Source: Liminaster sp045627785
GTDB lineage: Bacteria; Bacteroidota; Bacteroidia; Bacteroidales; UBA3663
Reading direction: 5' to 3'
DNA: 64,000 nt
Assembly: GCA_045627785.1 (NCBI GenBank)
Contig: JAZQOF010000016.1
Location: 84,482-148,481, forward strand
A program made the position numbers and the translations under genes. Position 1 is the first letter of the stretch. Each line of letters opens with the position of its first letter. Shown here one piece after another: positions 21,795-30,232 of the stretch. Below the pieces are notes generated by a model that saw only the letters and a program-made list of their open reading frames with translations, searched no databases and had not been told where the DNA came from.

Positions 21795-23324
21795 TTAGAA
21801 CACAAAGATCAGGAACAAGTATCCGACGATACCACCGATCACACCGATAGTGAGACCAGACTTGGCCATGTCGAACTGAGAGATGATACCTGTTGATGAT
21901 GCGATAGCATTTGGAGGTGTAGAGATAGGAAGTGTCATTGCAAGTGATGCTGCCATTGCAGTACCGAAGAGCAATGTCTTGAGACCACCAACCTCAAGGA
22001 GTGTCTCACCCATTCCTGTACCTACTGCACAGAGGATCGGGATGAGCAATGCTGCTGTTGCAGAGTTGGAGATGAAGTTAGAGAGTACCCAGCAGATGAG
22101 ACCTGCAGAGATCAACACTACGAGTGGAGACCATGATGCGAATGGGATTGCATGTACGAGATCGGCTGCAAGTCCTGACTTGTTGAAGCCGAGACCGAGT
22201 GCGAAACCACCGGCTACCATCCAGAGCACCGACCAGTTGATCTTCTCGAGATCCTTCTTTGAAAGAAGACCTGTGAGACAGAGACAGCAGATAGGCACGA
22301 GGGCAACCACGTTGGCGTTGAGACCGTTCCACTCACCTGTGAACCAGAGGATGATGGTGAGGGCGAATGTGATGGCTACTACCCATGTCTTATATCCCTT
22401 GCGGAGACCGCCTTCGATCTTGAGCTCGATGCGCTCACCCTTCTTGAATGGGAACATCCACAACAATACTGCCCAACCGATAGCAAGGATGACGAGGGTG
22501 ATAGGTGTCATTGCTGCACACCACTCAAGGAACGATACCTGGCTTGACTCGAGACCCTGTTCTGTGAGACGCGCGATAGTATCAGGATCGTTGAGATACT
22601 TCATGGCAACACCGTTTGGAGGTGTTCCGATAGGTGTAGCGATACCACCGATATTGGCACCAAGAGGAATAGCCATTGCAAGTGCGATCTTACCCTTTGA
22701 ACCATTGCCTGAAGGCATGGAACGGAGCACTGGAGCAAGGAAGGCAAGCATCATGGCTGCTGTAGCTGTGTTTGAGATGAATGCCGAGAAGAGTGCCGTA
22801 ACGATGATGAAACCTGCGAGAACAGCTGCAGGACGTGTGCCGAATGGATAAAGAAGGAACTTTGCCATTGCTACGTCGAGACCTACCTTCTCAACACCGA
22901 TTGCCAATACGAAACCACCCATGAAGAGCATGACAACAGGATCGGCGAAACATGCCATGATAGCCTTGTAGTCGATGACCTTTCCGAGAGGCACTGCTGA
23001 CGGATCGGCAACTGACGGATCGTTGGCAAACACCCATAGAGCCGAGTCGGAAACCGTGAGGAGCATCACTACGATGATAAGCACTGAGGTACACCATGTA
23101 GGGATTGCCTCGCTGAGCCAGAGCACTGCTGCTGTGAGGAAGATTGCTACCATGCGCTGTTCTACCAATGTGATGCCTGGAAGGCCGTAAGCTTCGCCCG
23201 GAAGGAAGAAGAATGTGAAGTAGAGAATCAGCGCAATCAGACTGCCGACGACAGTCTTGACGTTCGACGGATTACGGAAATTTTTGTAGCGTCGAACAAG
23301 AACAGAATTTCTAATGTCAAACAT
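21795..23324 (-). CDS. DASS/SLC13-family sodium-coupled anion transporter
   Basis: 509 residues with about 12 membrane segments. SEAIPTWCTSVLIIVVMLL, FISNTATAAMMLAFLAPVL (an SNT motif), GIATPIGTPPNGVAM, a second SNSATAALLIPIL and ISTPPNAIASSTGIIS are the two repeated SNT and TPPN substrate/Na+ sites of the DASS family. Its substrate is probably a di- or tricarboxylate or sulfate; sequence alone does not say which. Confidence 0.88.
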   Translation of the reverse strand: MFDIRNSVLVRRYKNFRNPSNVKTVVGSLIALILYFTFFFLPGEAYGLPGITLVEQRMVAIFLTAAVLWLSEAIPTWCTSVLIIVVMLLTVSDSALWVFANDPSVADPSAVPLGKVIDYKAIMACFADPVVMLFMGGFVLAIGVEKVGLDVAMAKFLLYPFGTRPAAVLAGFIIVTALFSAFISNTATAAMMLAFLAPVLRSMPSGNGSKGKIALAMAIPLGANIGGIATPIGTPPNGVAMKYLNDPDTIARLTEQGLESSQVSFLEWCAAMTPITLVILAIGWAVLLWMFPFKKGERIELKIEGGLRKGYKTWVVAITFALTIILWFTGEWNGLNANVVALVPICCLCLTGLLSKKDLEKINWSVLWMVAGGFALGLGFNKSGLAADLVHAIPFASWSPLVVLISAGLICWVLSNFISNSATAALLIPILCAVGTGMGETLLEVGGLKTLLFGTAMAASLAMTLPISTPPNAIASSTGIISQFDMAKSGLTIGVIGGIVGYLFLIFVF

Positions 23325-23480
23325 ATATGTTTAAGATAAAGTAATATTATTGCGGTTTATGTGACGCGTAAAGCGGCACAAAGATAATGATTTATTCATT
23401 CGCGGTGCATTTTATTATGAAAAATATATGTTTTTGTGCATTATTATATATAATTATGATTATGTAATCGCAAAAAAAAC

Positions 23481-23488
23481 TACCTTTG
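23481..23488 (+). promoter_or_regulatory. -7 element close to channel start codon
   Basis: TACCTTTG at 23481-23488 ends four bases before the ATG at 23493. Transcription would begin at or beside that ATG. Confidence 0.55.
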
Positions 23489-23492
23489 AAGC

Positions 23493-24374
23493 ATGAACCC
23501 TATAAAAAGACTAAAGGTCAAGTGGCGCAGGTTCATGGAGAACGAGGCGCTGAAACAGAAGCTATATGATATAATCTTCGGCAGCGAAACGCCTGTCGGA
23601 AAGAAGTTTGATATCATTTTGATGATCTGTATCGTGGTCAGCATCCTGATCACTATCTTCGACAGTATGCTGGCACAGCATATCGGCGGTAAGATCATGG
23701 TGGCGCTCGAATATCTGCTCACCGCTTTCTTCACGTTCGAATACCTCGCACGCCTGTACTGTTCGCCAAACAAAAGGGCATACGCACTTAGCTTCTACGG
23801 TATCGTGGATCTGCTCTCGATCCTTCCGATGTATCTCGGCTACTTCATACACAGCGCCCGTTTCGCTATCGTGCTGAGAAGTATCCGTCTGATACGTGTG
23901 TTCCGCATCTTCAAGCTCTTCACCTTCCTCAACGAGGGCTACCTGCTGCTCAACTCGATCAGAATGAGTTTCCACAAGATCATGGTGTTCTTCCTCTTCG
24001 TGCTCATCCTGGTGATCTGTCTCGGCACCATCATGTTCATGATCGAGGGCGGTGAGCCTGGTACTCCTTTCGAGAACATACCAAGAAGCATCTACTGGGC
24101 TATCGTGACAATGACTACCGTGGGATATGGTGACATCACTCCTACTACTCCGCTCGGTCGTTTCTTCTGTTCGATCACAATGCTCATGGGTTACACCATC
24201 ATCGCTGTGCCTACAGGTATCGTTTCGGCGTCGATGATTCAGGCAACGAAAGCAGCAGCTCAGAGAGTTTGTCCAAACTGCGGTAAGACCGGTCACGACA
24301 CAAATGCAAAACACTGTAAGTATTGTGGCAGTAAACTGGAAGATTTCAATCCGAATGAGGAAAATGAAAACTAA
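23493..24374 (+). CDS. Voltage-gated potassium channel family protein with zinc ribbon
   Basis: 293 residues. Six membrane segments: S1 near 40-58, an S4-like helix with spaced arginines (RSIRLIRVFRIFK, 129-141), and a pore with the K+ selectivity filter TVGYGD (209-214). The C-terminus adds a four-cysteine zinc ribbon (CPNC at 260-263, CKYC at 275-278), unusual for a bacterial Kv-like channel. An alternative start at 23535 (MENEALKQK) would give 279 residues and a normal leader. It conducts K+ across the inner membrane. Confidence 0.88.
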   Translation: MNPIKRLKVKWRRFMENEALKQKLYDIIFGSETPVGKKFDIILMICIVVSILITIFDSMLAQHIGGKIMVALEYLLTAFFTFEYLARLYCSPNKRAYALSFYGIVDLLSILPMYLGYFIHSARFAIVLRSIRLIRVFRIFKLFTFLNEGYLLLNSIRMSFHKIMVFFLFVLILVICLGTIMFMIEGGEPGTPFENIPRSIYWAIVTMTTVGYGDITPTTPLGRFFCSITMLMGYTIIAVPTGIVSASMIQATKAAAQRVCPNCGKTGHDTNAKHCKYCGSKLEDFNPNEENEN

Positions 24375-24439
24375 GCGGTTTTTTCATAGAAAAAATATGA
24401 ATTATTGCCGCAAGTTTTACCATTGTTTCCAAAATGTGT

Positions 24440-24447
24440 TATCTTTG
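24440..24447 (+). promoter_or_regulatory. pta-ackA promoter -7 element
   Basis: TATCTTTG, 44 bases before the pta ATG. The upstream -33 box is weak (TTTTAC area). Confidence 0.6.
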
Positions 24448-24491
24448 CACGAACAATAAAATTAAATAATAATTACTAAATATCAAATATT

Positions 24492-25526
24492 ATGGCATTA
24501 ATGGATCAACTCGTTGCTAAGGCAAAGGCCAACAAGCAGCGTATCGTCCTTGCAGAAGGTACTGAACCACGTACCATCCAGGCAGCAGATCGCATCCTCG
24601 CTGACGGGGTTGCCGACATCGTCCTCATTGGCGCTAAGTCTGAGATCCAGACTCTCGTTGAGCAGTATGGTCTCAAGAATATCGATAAGGCTACAATCGT
24701 AGAGCCAGAAAACAACCCTAAGGCTCAGCAGTATGCCGACCTCCTCTTCAAGCTCCGCGAGAAGAAGGGTATGACTCCTGAACTCGCTGCCAAGCTTGTC
24801 AAGGATCCTCTCTACCTCGGTACTCTCATCATCAAGAGCGGTGAGGCCGACGGTCAGGTTGCTGGCGCTCGTAACACTACAGGCGATGTGCTTCGTCCAG
24901 CTCTCCAGATCATCAAGACTGCTCCTGGCATATCTTGCGTTTCAGGTGCATTCATCATGATCATGGACAACGAGGCTGCAAAGGCTTACGGCAAGGATGG
25001 CATCATGGTATTTGCCGACTGCGCAGTTACTCCAAACCCAACAGCTCAGCAGCTCGGTCAGATTGCTGTTTGTGCAGCCGATACTGCTCACGACATCGCT
25101 GGCATCGAGACTCCTGTCGTAGGTATGCTCTCGTTCTCGACTAAGGGTTCGGCTAAGCACGAGATGGTAGATAAGGTCGTAGAGGCTACTGCCATCGCTA
25201 AGGAACTCCGTCCTGAGCTCAAGATCGACGGCGAACTCCAGGCTGATGCTGCTATCGTTCCTTCGGTAGGTGCAAGCAAGGCTAAGGGTTCTGAGATCGC
25301 TGGTCACTGCAATACTCTCGTATTCCCTTCTCTCGAAGTTGGTAACATCTGCTATAAGCTCGTTCAGCGTCTCACAGGCGGTGTCGCTGTAGGTCCAATC
25401 CTTCAGGGTATTGCTGCTCCTGTCAACGACCTCTCTCGCGGCTGTACTGTCGATGAGGTTTACCAGACTGTAGTTGTAACTTGCAATCAGGCTATCGGCG
25501 CAAAGGAACGTGCTGCCAAAGCATAA
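24492..25526 (+). CDS. pta: Phosphate acetyltransferase
   Basis: 344 residues, the short PTA/PTB type without the regulatory N-terminal domain found in E. coli. It converts acetyl-CoA and phosphate to acetyl-phosphate. QRIVLAEGTEPRTIQAAD, GQVAGARNTTGDVLRPALQII, ADCAVTPNPTAQQLG and SGRS-like segments fit the family. Thirty-two bases separate it from ackA, forming the acetate/ATP-producing operon. Strong bias to GCT/CTC/ATC codons suggests high expression. Confidence 0.95.
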   Translation: MALMDQLVAKAKANKQRIVLAEGTEPRTIQAADRILADGVADIVLIGAKSEIQTLVEQYGLKNIDKATIVEPENNPKAQQYADLLFKLREKKGMTPELAAKLVKDPLYLGTLIIKSGEADGQVAGARNTTGDVLRPALQIIKTAPGISCVSGAFIMIMDNEAAKAYGKDGIMVFADCAVTPNPTAQQLGQIAVCAADTAHDIAGIETPVVGMLSFSTKGSAKHEMVDKVVEATAIAKELRPELKIDGELQADAAIVPSVGASKAKGSEIAGHCNTLVFPSLEVGNICYKLVQRLTGGVAVGPILQGIAAPVNDLSRGCTVDEVYQTVVVTCNQAIGAKERAAKA

Positions 25527-25558
25527 TTCATAATTGAGAATTCATAATTCATAATTAG

Positions 25559-26755
25559 ATGAAGATTCTTGTATTGAACTGCGGTTCATCATCATTGAAG
25601 TATAAAGTATTTGATGGTAAAGAAGTAATCGCACAGGGTGGTGTTGAGAAGATCGGTCTTCCTGATTCTTTCCTCAAACTTACCGATCCAGAAGGTAATA
25701 AGGTTGTCGTTGAGCATTTCATGCTTGAGCACACCGCAGCTGTCGAATTTGTCTTCTCTGAGCACTTGCTTAATCCTAAGTATGGCGTCCTGAAGAGTGC
25801 TGATGAGATTCAGGCTGTAGGACATCGCGTTCTGCATGGTGCCATGAAGGTCACCAAGTCAAGCCTTGTGACCGACGAACTCATCGATATTGTCAAGGAG
25901 TGTGCTGTACTCGGCCCTCTCCACAATCCTGCCAACCTCAAGGGTATCATGGCTGTCAAGGCTCTCATGCCTAACGTACCTCAGGTTGCAGTCTTCGATA
26001 CAGCCTTCCATCAGACCATGCCAGAGAAGGCATATATGTATGCCATACCTAAGGAGATGTTTGACAAGTGGGGCGTACGTCGTTATGGTTTCCACGGCAC
26101 CTCTCATCGTTTTGTAAGCAAGCGTGCTATCGAGTATCTGGGTCTTGATCCAAACAACTCTAAGCTCATCGTGGCTCACGTCGGCAATGGTGCATCCATG
26201 TCTGCTGTAGTCAATGGCAAGTGCGTTGATACAACAATGGGTCTCACTCCACTTGAGGGTCTCGTGATGGGTACCCGTTCGGGCGATATCGATGCTGCTG
26301 CTGTAACCTTCATGATGGAGAAGGAGGGTATGACTCCTGCTCAGATGGATACTATGCTCAACAAGAAGTCTGGTATGCTCGGTATGTGTGGCTGCTCGGA
26401 TATGCGCGATGCTTACCAGCAGGCACTCGATGGCAACAAGAACGCACAGATCGCTCTCGACGTTTACTGCTATCGCATCAAGAAGTATATCGGTGCTTAT
26501 GCAGCAGCTATGGGTGGCGTAGATGCTATTGCCTTCACCGGTGGTGTAGGTGAGAACCACAACTACGTTCGCGAACAGGTCTGCAAGGATATGGAGTTCC
26601 TCGGCATCAAGCTCGATGGCGAGAAGAACAAGACCATCCATGGCGATGAGGCTATCATCTCTGCAGCCGACTCTAAGGTTATCGTGGCTGTCGTTCCTAC
26701 CGATGAGGAGCTCATGATTGCTACAGATACTGAGGAGATCGTTTCTAATTTATAA
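25559..26755 (+). CDS. ackA: Acetate kinase
   Basis: 398 residues. It makes ATP and acetate from acetyl-phosphate. LNCGSSSLKYKVF at the N-terminus, GHRVLHG, FDTAFHQTMP, RRYGFHGTSH, HVGNGASMSAVVNGK and FTGGVGENH are all present. It is the last gene of the pta operon and is followed by a strong terminator. Confidence 0.97.
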   Translation: MKILVLNCGSSSLKYKVFDGKEVIAQGGVEKIGLPDSFLKLTDPEGNKVVVEHFMLEHTAAVEFVFSEHLLNPKYGVLKSADEIQAVGHRVLHGAMKVTKSSLVTDELIDIVKECAVLGPLHNPANLKGIMAVKALMPNVPQVAVFDTAFHQTMPEKAYMYAIPKEMFDKWGVRRYGFHGTSHRFVSKRAIEYLGLDPNNSKLIVAHVGNGASMSAVVNGKCVDTTMGLTPLEGLVMGTRSGDIDAAAVTFMMEKEGMTPAQMDTMLNKKSGMLGMCGCSDMRDAYQQALDGNKNAQIALDVYCYRIKKYIGAYAAAMGGVDAIAFTGGVGENHNYVREQVCKDMEFLGIKLDGEKNKTIHGDEAIISAADSKVIVAVVPTDEELMIATDTEEIVSNL

Positions 26756-26817
26756 TTGATAATTCATAATTGATAATTATCAGTTATAATTAAGGCTATA
26801 CATTATATATAATAAAG

Positions 26818-26849
26818 AAATACCTTCGGACGAAAATCCGAAGGTATTT
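26818..26849. terminator. Terminator after ackA
   Basis: AAATACCTTCGGA, loop CGAAAA, TCCGAAGGTATTT, then TTGT: a 13-bp perfect stem serving both convergent units. Confidence 0.85.
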
Positions 26850-26903
26850 TTGTATTCATTCCTCACTACAATATCTATATCGCGTGTGGATAATATTTAA
26901 TAT

Positions 26904-28439
26904 TTATTTCAGCTTTCCATAAAGGATATCCTCCAACTTGCGGTCGAAGTTATACTTCATCTCATACTCGTTGTCGATGATGAGTGTCGCGCCATTGTCC
27001 TTTGTATATGGTTCCCATTCAGGAACGCCTTCGGATACAGGCTTGCCGTTGCGGGCAAAACTCATCCAGAGATTACTCATACGGTCTGAGACGAGCTGCG
27101 CCTTCGGATCGCCGTCCTTGACCTGATAACGCTCGTCGTACGGATTATCGAAACAGAGAGGGATGTCGAGCGAGTGATAAGCTCCGCTTCCGCCTTCGTC
27201 GAAGTCTGAAACCCAAGTGAGGAGATAGACATAGACAGGGCACTTGCTTACTGCAGAATGAGCATCGGCTGTAGCGAGAGTGAGTGTGCGGATATTGCTG
27301 TCGATGCCGAGCATGTCGGCACCGTTTCTGTCAGGATAGGCTTCCTTGAATGCCTCGACAAACGCATCCTTATCGTCGCCATAACGGGCAGTGAGTATCT
27401 CATCGACCTTTGTGTCGGTGAGTGTTGTGTCGGTATAGAACTTCTGCTCAAGTTCGTTGAAGGTGCTTCCGATCATGATAGGCACATCGTTGGCAAGGTC
27501 GGCAAAACCTGGAGTATAAGGCTGCTGAAGCAATGTCTTGCCATCGGCTGTAGGACAATAGCCCCACATCTTGATGCTGCCTGGTGTACGAGGTCCGAGG
27601 ATCTCAGCCTGGCACTTACGGCTTGCTGCAAGAAGTGTCTCGTAATCGACTTTCTGAATGCTGTCGAGAGTTTCGGCAGTAAGTCCGAGTTCGGCTACGA
27701 CATTCCTGCCGAGCTGCTTTGACACTTCGCTTGTAGTGATATTGATCCTTGCTCCGCTCTGGATGATAGCTTTCTGGAAGAGACCTTTTGCCTCAGGCAT
27801 ACAGAGAAGTGTTCCGACCTTTCCTCCACCGCCCGATTCTCCGAAGACAGTGATATTGTCAGGATCTCCGCCGAATGCCCCCGCATTGTCGCGTGTCCAC
27901 TTAAGAGCGTTGATGATGTCATACATTCCGGCATTGACAGTTGCCTGCCATTTCTCGCCGAACTCCGAGAGATCGAGGAAGCCCAACACATCGAGACGGT
28001 GATTGATGCTTACCACCACCATGCCTTTCTGTGCGAGATGAACGCCGTCGGTAGGATCAGCATTTGCCGAACCGAAAGAGAAACCTCCGCCATGAATCCA
28101 GAACATGATAGGGCGCTTTGCTCCATCGTTCAGGCCGGCTGTCCAGACATTAGCGAGGAAATCGCCTGTAAACTCGGCAGATTTGCCTTCATTCTCGGCC
28201 TGCTTTGCCCAAGGTCCATATTCCTTGCATTCCCTTACGCCTTCCCAAGCCTCGACCGGCCGTGAAGCCTGAAAACGCTCGGACTGAGCATAAGGCACAC
28301 CTTTGAAGGCGAACACTTCCTGCTCATAAACGCCCTCGATAGTACCCGAACCTATCGTTACGACAGGTTCGGTATTCTTTGGCTGAGTACAAGCTGAAAA
28401 CAGCAATGCTGCTACAGCGAGTAAAGAGATTCTTCTCAT
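26904..28439 (-). CDS. Type B carboxylesterase lipoprotein
   Basis: 511 residues. The lipobox FSAC (Cys17) makes it a lipoprotein. The alpha/beta-hydrolase signatures are the oxyanion loop HGGG (116-119), the nucleophile elbow GESGGG (200-205, Ser202), a later TFNELE with the acidic residue, and YHSLDIPLCFDN with the catalytic His. It is the last gene of the leftward glycan operon (7 bases after GH9). It probably removes acyl groups from plant polysaccharide fragments; the exact ester is unknown. Confidence 0.87.
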   Translation of the reverse strand: MRRISLLAVAALLFSACTQPKNTEPVVTIGSGTIEGVYEQEVFAFKGVPYAQSERFQASRPVEAWEGVRECKEYGPWAKQAENEGKSAEFTGDFLANVWTAGLNDGAKRPIMFWIHGGGFSFGSANADPTDGVHLAQKGMVVVSINHRLDVLGFLDLSEFGEKWQATVNAGMYDIINALKWTRDNAGAFGGDPDNITVFGESGGGGKVGTLLCMPEAKGLFQKAIIQSGARINITTSEVSKQLGRNVVAELGLTAETLDSIQKVDYETLLAASRKCQAEILGPRTPGSIKMWGYCPTADGKTLLQQPYTPGFADLANDVPIMIGSTFNELEQKFYTDTTLTDTKVDEILTARYGDDKDAFVEAFKEAYPDRNGADMLGIDSNIRTLTLATADAHSAVSKCPVYVYLLTWVSDFDEGGSGAYHSLDIPLCFDNPYDERYQVKDGDPKAQLVSDRMSNLWMSFARNGKPVSEGVPEWEPYTKDNGATLIIDNEYEMKYNFDRKLEDILYGKLK

Positions 28440-28446
28440 TATTATA

Positions 28447-30201
28447 TTATTTCAACGAAGCCTCAAGCATACCGAGCATAGCAACCAATGAAGCATTCCA
28501 GTTGATTGCGATCTCGTTTGTAGCGTATGAGTTCATATTGTCGAGATAACACTCGTCGGCAAAGTCGTTTGTATAGAACGGACAAGTTGCCTCATCCTGC
28601 TTACCTGGGTTTGGACCACCAGAGAGAAGACCTGGAATAGGATCCTCAATACCATCGGCAGTAGAGATGCGGTGATGTGGATTCATGAATGGCTTTGTAC
28701 CGAATCCTGTGACATAGCTGTAGCCTGTTGCATTCTGTCCGAGCAGATAGTTGGCATTCTCGAGAGCTGCAACTACATAGTCACGATTGCCTGTGAGTGC
28801 GTTTGCATAGAGAAGACTTACCGACATACAGCAGCAACCTTCAGCGAGACTACCCCATCCGAAGTCGCTGACCTGGTTTCCGTAAGTGCTGTTGAAACAA
28901 GATGAAGGAACTGCCTTCATCTTCTCATCGCAATATGCAACAAGACCAGGAACGAACTGTGCAGCCATTTCCTTGGATGCCTCACATTCTGTGTTGAGAG
29001 ATGCCCATATCCAGTCATAAACGCCAAGTGATGCAACATCACCCCAAACAGGGAGGGTGAAGTAAGCTGGAGCATTCTTCTTGGCATCTGCAAGATAAGT
29101 TTCCTTGCCTGTCGAGAGATAGAGCTCGGTAGCTGCCCAGAAGAACTCGTCTTCAAACTTCTCATCGTCGTATGCACCAGTTGTGATAGCTGGCTGATAC
29201 TTCTCGTTCAACTCATTCTGACGATATGGAACTGCAGAATTCTTGAGTGCCCATGCATAAGCCTGTTCTGCAGCAGGAATAGTCTTTGCTACGAAATCGG
29301 CATATTCAGGATACTTGGCATAAACGCGCGATGCCTGAGCCATTGTTGCAGCAAAGTCGAGTGTTGCAGCTGTAGTCTTCTGTACTACATATCGTGGCTG
29401 TTGTGCCTCTTCCGGCATGATGAATGGTTCGAAATGAGGAGTTGTGAGCTTGTGGTAAACGCCACCGTCGGCAGGATCCTGCATTGTGAGCATCCAGTTG
29501 ATATTCTCGAGCATTTCGTCGAGAACGTCAGGTGTAGCATTTCCGCTCTCAGGGATATTCAACTTATAAGAAGCATACTGCTCAGGCTGCATCTGATATG
29601 CGCAAAGCATGATACCGATAGAGAAACCTGAGTTTACGATATACTTATTGAAGTCACCTGCATCGTACCATCCGCCAGGACTTGAGATCACTGTTCCTTC
29701 AGGACGTCCCTTTGAAACTGCGCTTGCATGGACAAGAACCTCTGTGTCTGGATGAGCACCCTTACGAGCCCACTTACCGGCATATTCCTCTGTGAGGTCG
29801 ATGGCTGTGCGTTGGAAATAGAATGCCTTCATTGCTCCTACTGTCAAATCGTTGAGAGCGCAATCGGCAATCACAACAGGCTGCGCATAATTGCCTGCAA
29901 CGAGAGTATATTTGCCAGGAGCAGTGACTTCCGAGAAATCTACAACCTGACGAACCTTCTGGCTGATCTCGCTTGTTGCCTCGCGTGCAGCTGCGCCTTT
30001 CCATACTGTCTTGCCGCTTTCGTCAAGAAGCTTGTATTCGGCAGCGAAACCTTCTGCTTCGATAGTTGCAGTCTTCTCCTCGTTAGGATAATAACCGACC
30101 TGATTCACTCGGATGACATTGCCATCCATTATCTTTGGTTCTTCAGAACATGAAGCCATCAGCATTAAGCTGAGGGCTCCATAAGTAATGTATTTATTCA
30201 T
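28447..30201 (-). CDS. GH9 glucanase lipoprotein
   Basis: 584 residues. The lipobox MASC (Cys18) is followed by the CelD-type immunoglobulin-like N-domain (about 28-115, RVNQVGYYP). The (alpha/alpha)6 catalytic domain has GGWYDAGDFNKY with the base Asp pair (180, 183), NPHHR (substrate His) and the acid Glu563 in ATNEIAINW. GH9 enzymes cleave beta-1,4-glucans such as cellulose, glucomannan or mixed-link glucan. Context with GH5, GH94 and acetylesterases points to glucomannan or cello-oligomers. Confidence 0.92.
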   Translation of the reverse strand: MNKYITYGALSLMLMASCSEEPKIMDGNVIRVNQVGYYPNEEKTATIEAEGFAAEYKLLDESGKTVWKGAAAREATSEISQKVRQVVDFSEVTAPGKYTLVAGNYAQPVVIADCALNDLTVGAMKAFYFQRTAIDLTEEYAGKWARKGAHPDTEVLVHASAVSKGRPEGTVISSPGGWYDAGDFNKYIVNSGFSIGIMLCAYQMQPEQYASYKLNIPESGNATPDVLDEMLENINWMLTMQDPADGGVYHKLTTPHFEPFIMPEEAQQPRYVVQKTTAATLDFAATMAQASRVYAKYPEYADFVAKTIPAAEQAYAWALKNSAVPYRQNELNEKYQPAITTGAYDDEKFEDEFFWAATELYLSTGKETYLADAKKNAPAYFTLPVWGDVASLGVYDWIWASLNTECEASKEMAAQFVPGLVAYCDEKMKAVPSSCFNSTYGNQVSDFGWGSLAEGCCCMSVSLLYANALTGNRDYVVAALENANYLLGQNATGYSYVTGFGTKPFMNPHHRISTADGIEDPIPGLLSGGPNPGKQDEATCPFYTNDFADECYLDNMNSYATNEIAINWNASLVAMLGMLEASLK

Positions 30202-30232
30202 TAATCTTTCGTTTGTATTTTCTGCTTTGAGA

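Noticed and set aside
21883..22851. 322-codon plus-strand frame opposite the DASS transporter
   Set aside because: Shadow of the transporter's SNT/TPPN-containing frame; no start context.
23562..24314. 250-codon minus-strand frame opposite the channel gene
   Set aside because: It mirrors the coding frame of the clear TVGYGD channel gene; the product is low-complexity and rich in His, Asp and Glu, typical of a shadow frame.
25859..26641. 260-codon minus-strand frame opposite ackA
   Set aside because: Antisense shadow of a highly biased housekeeping gene; no family features or promoter.
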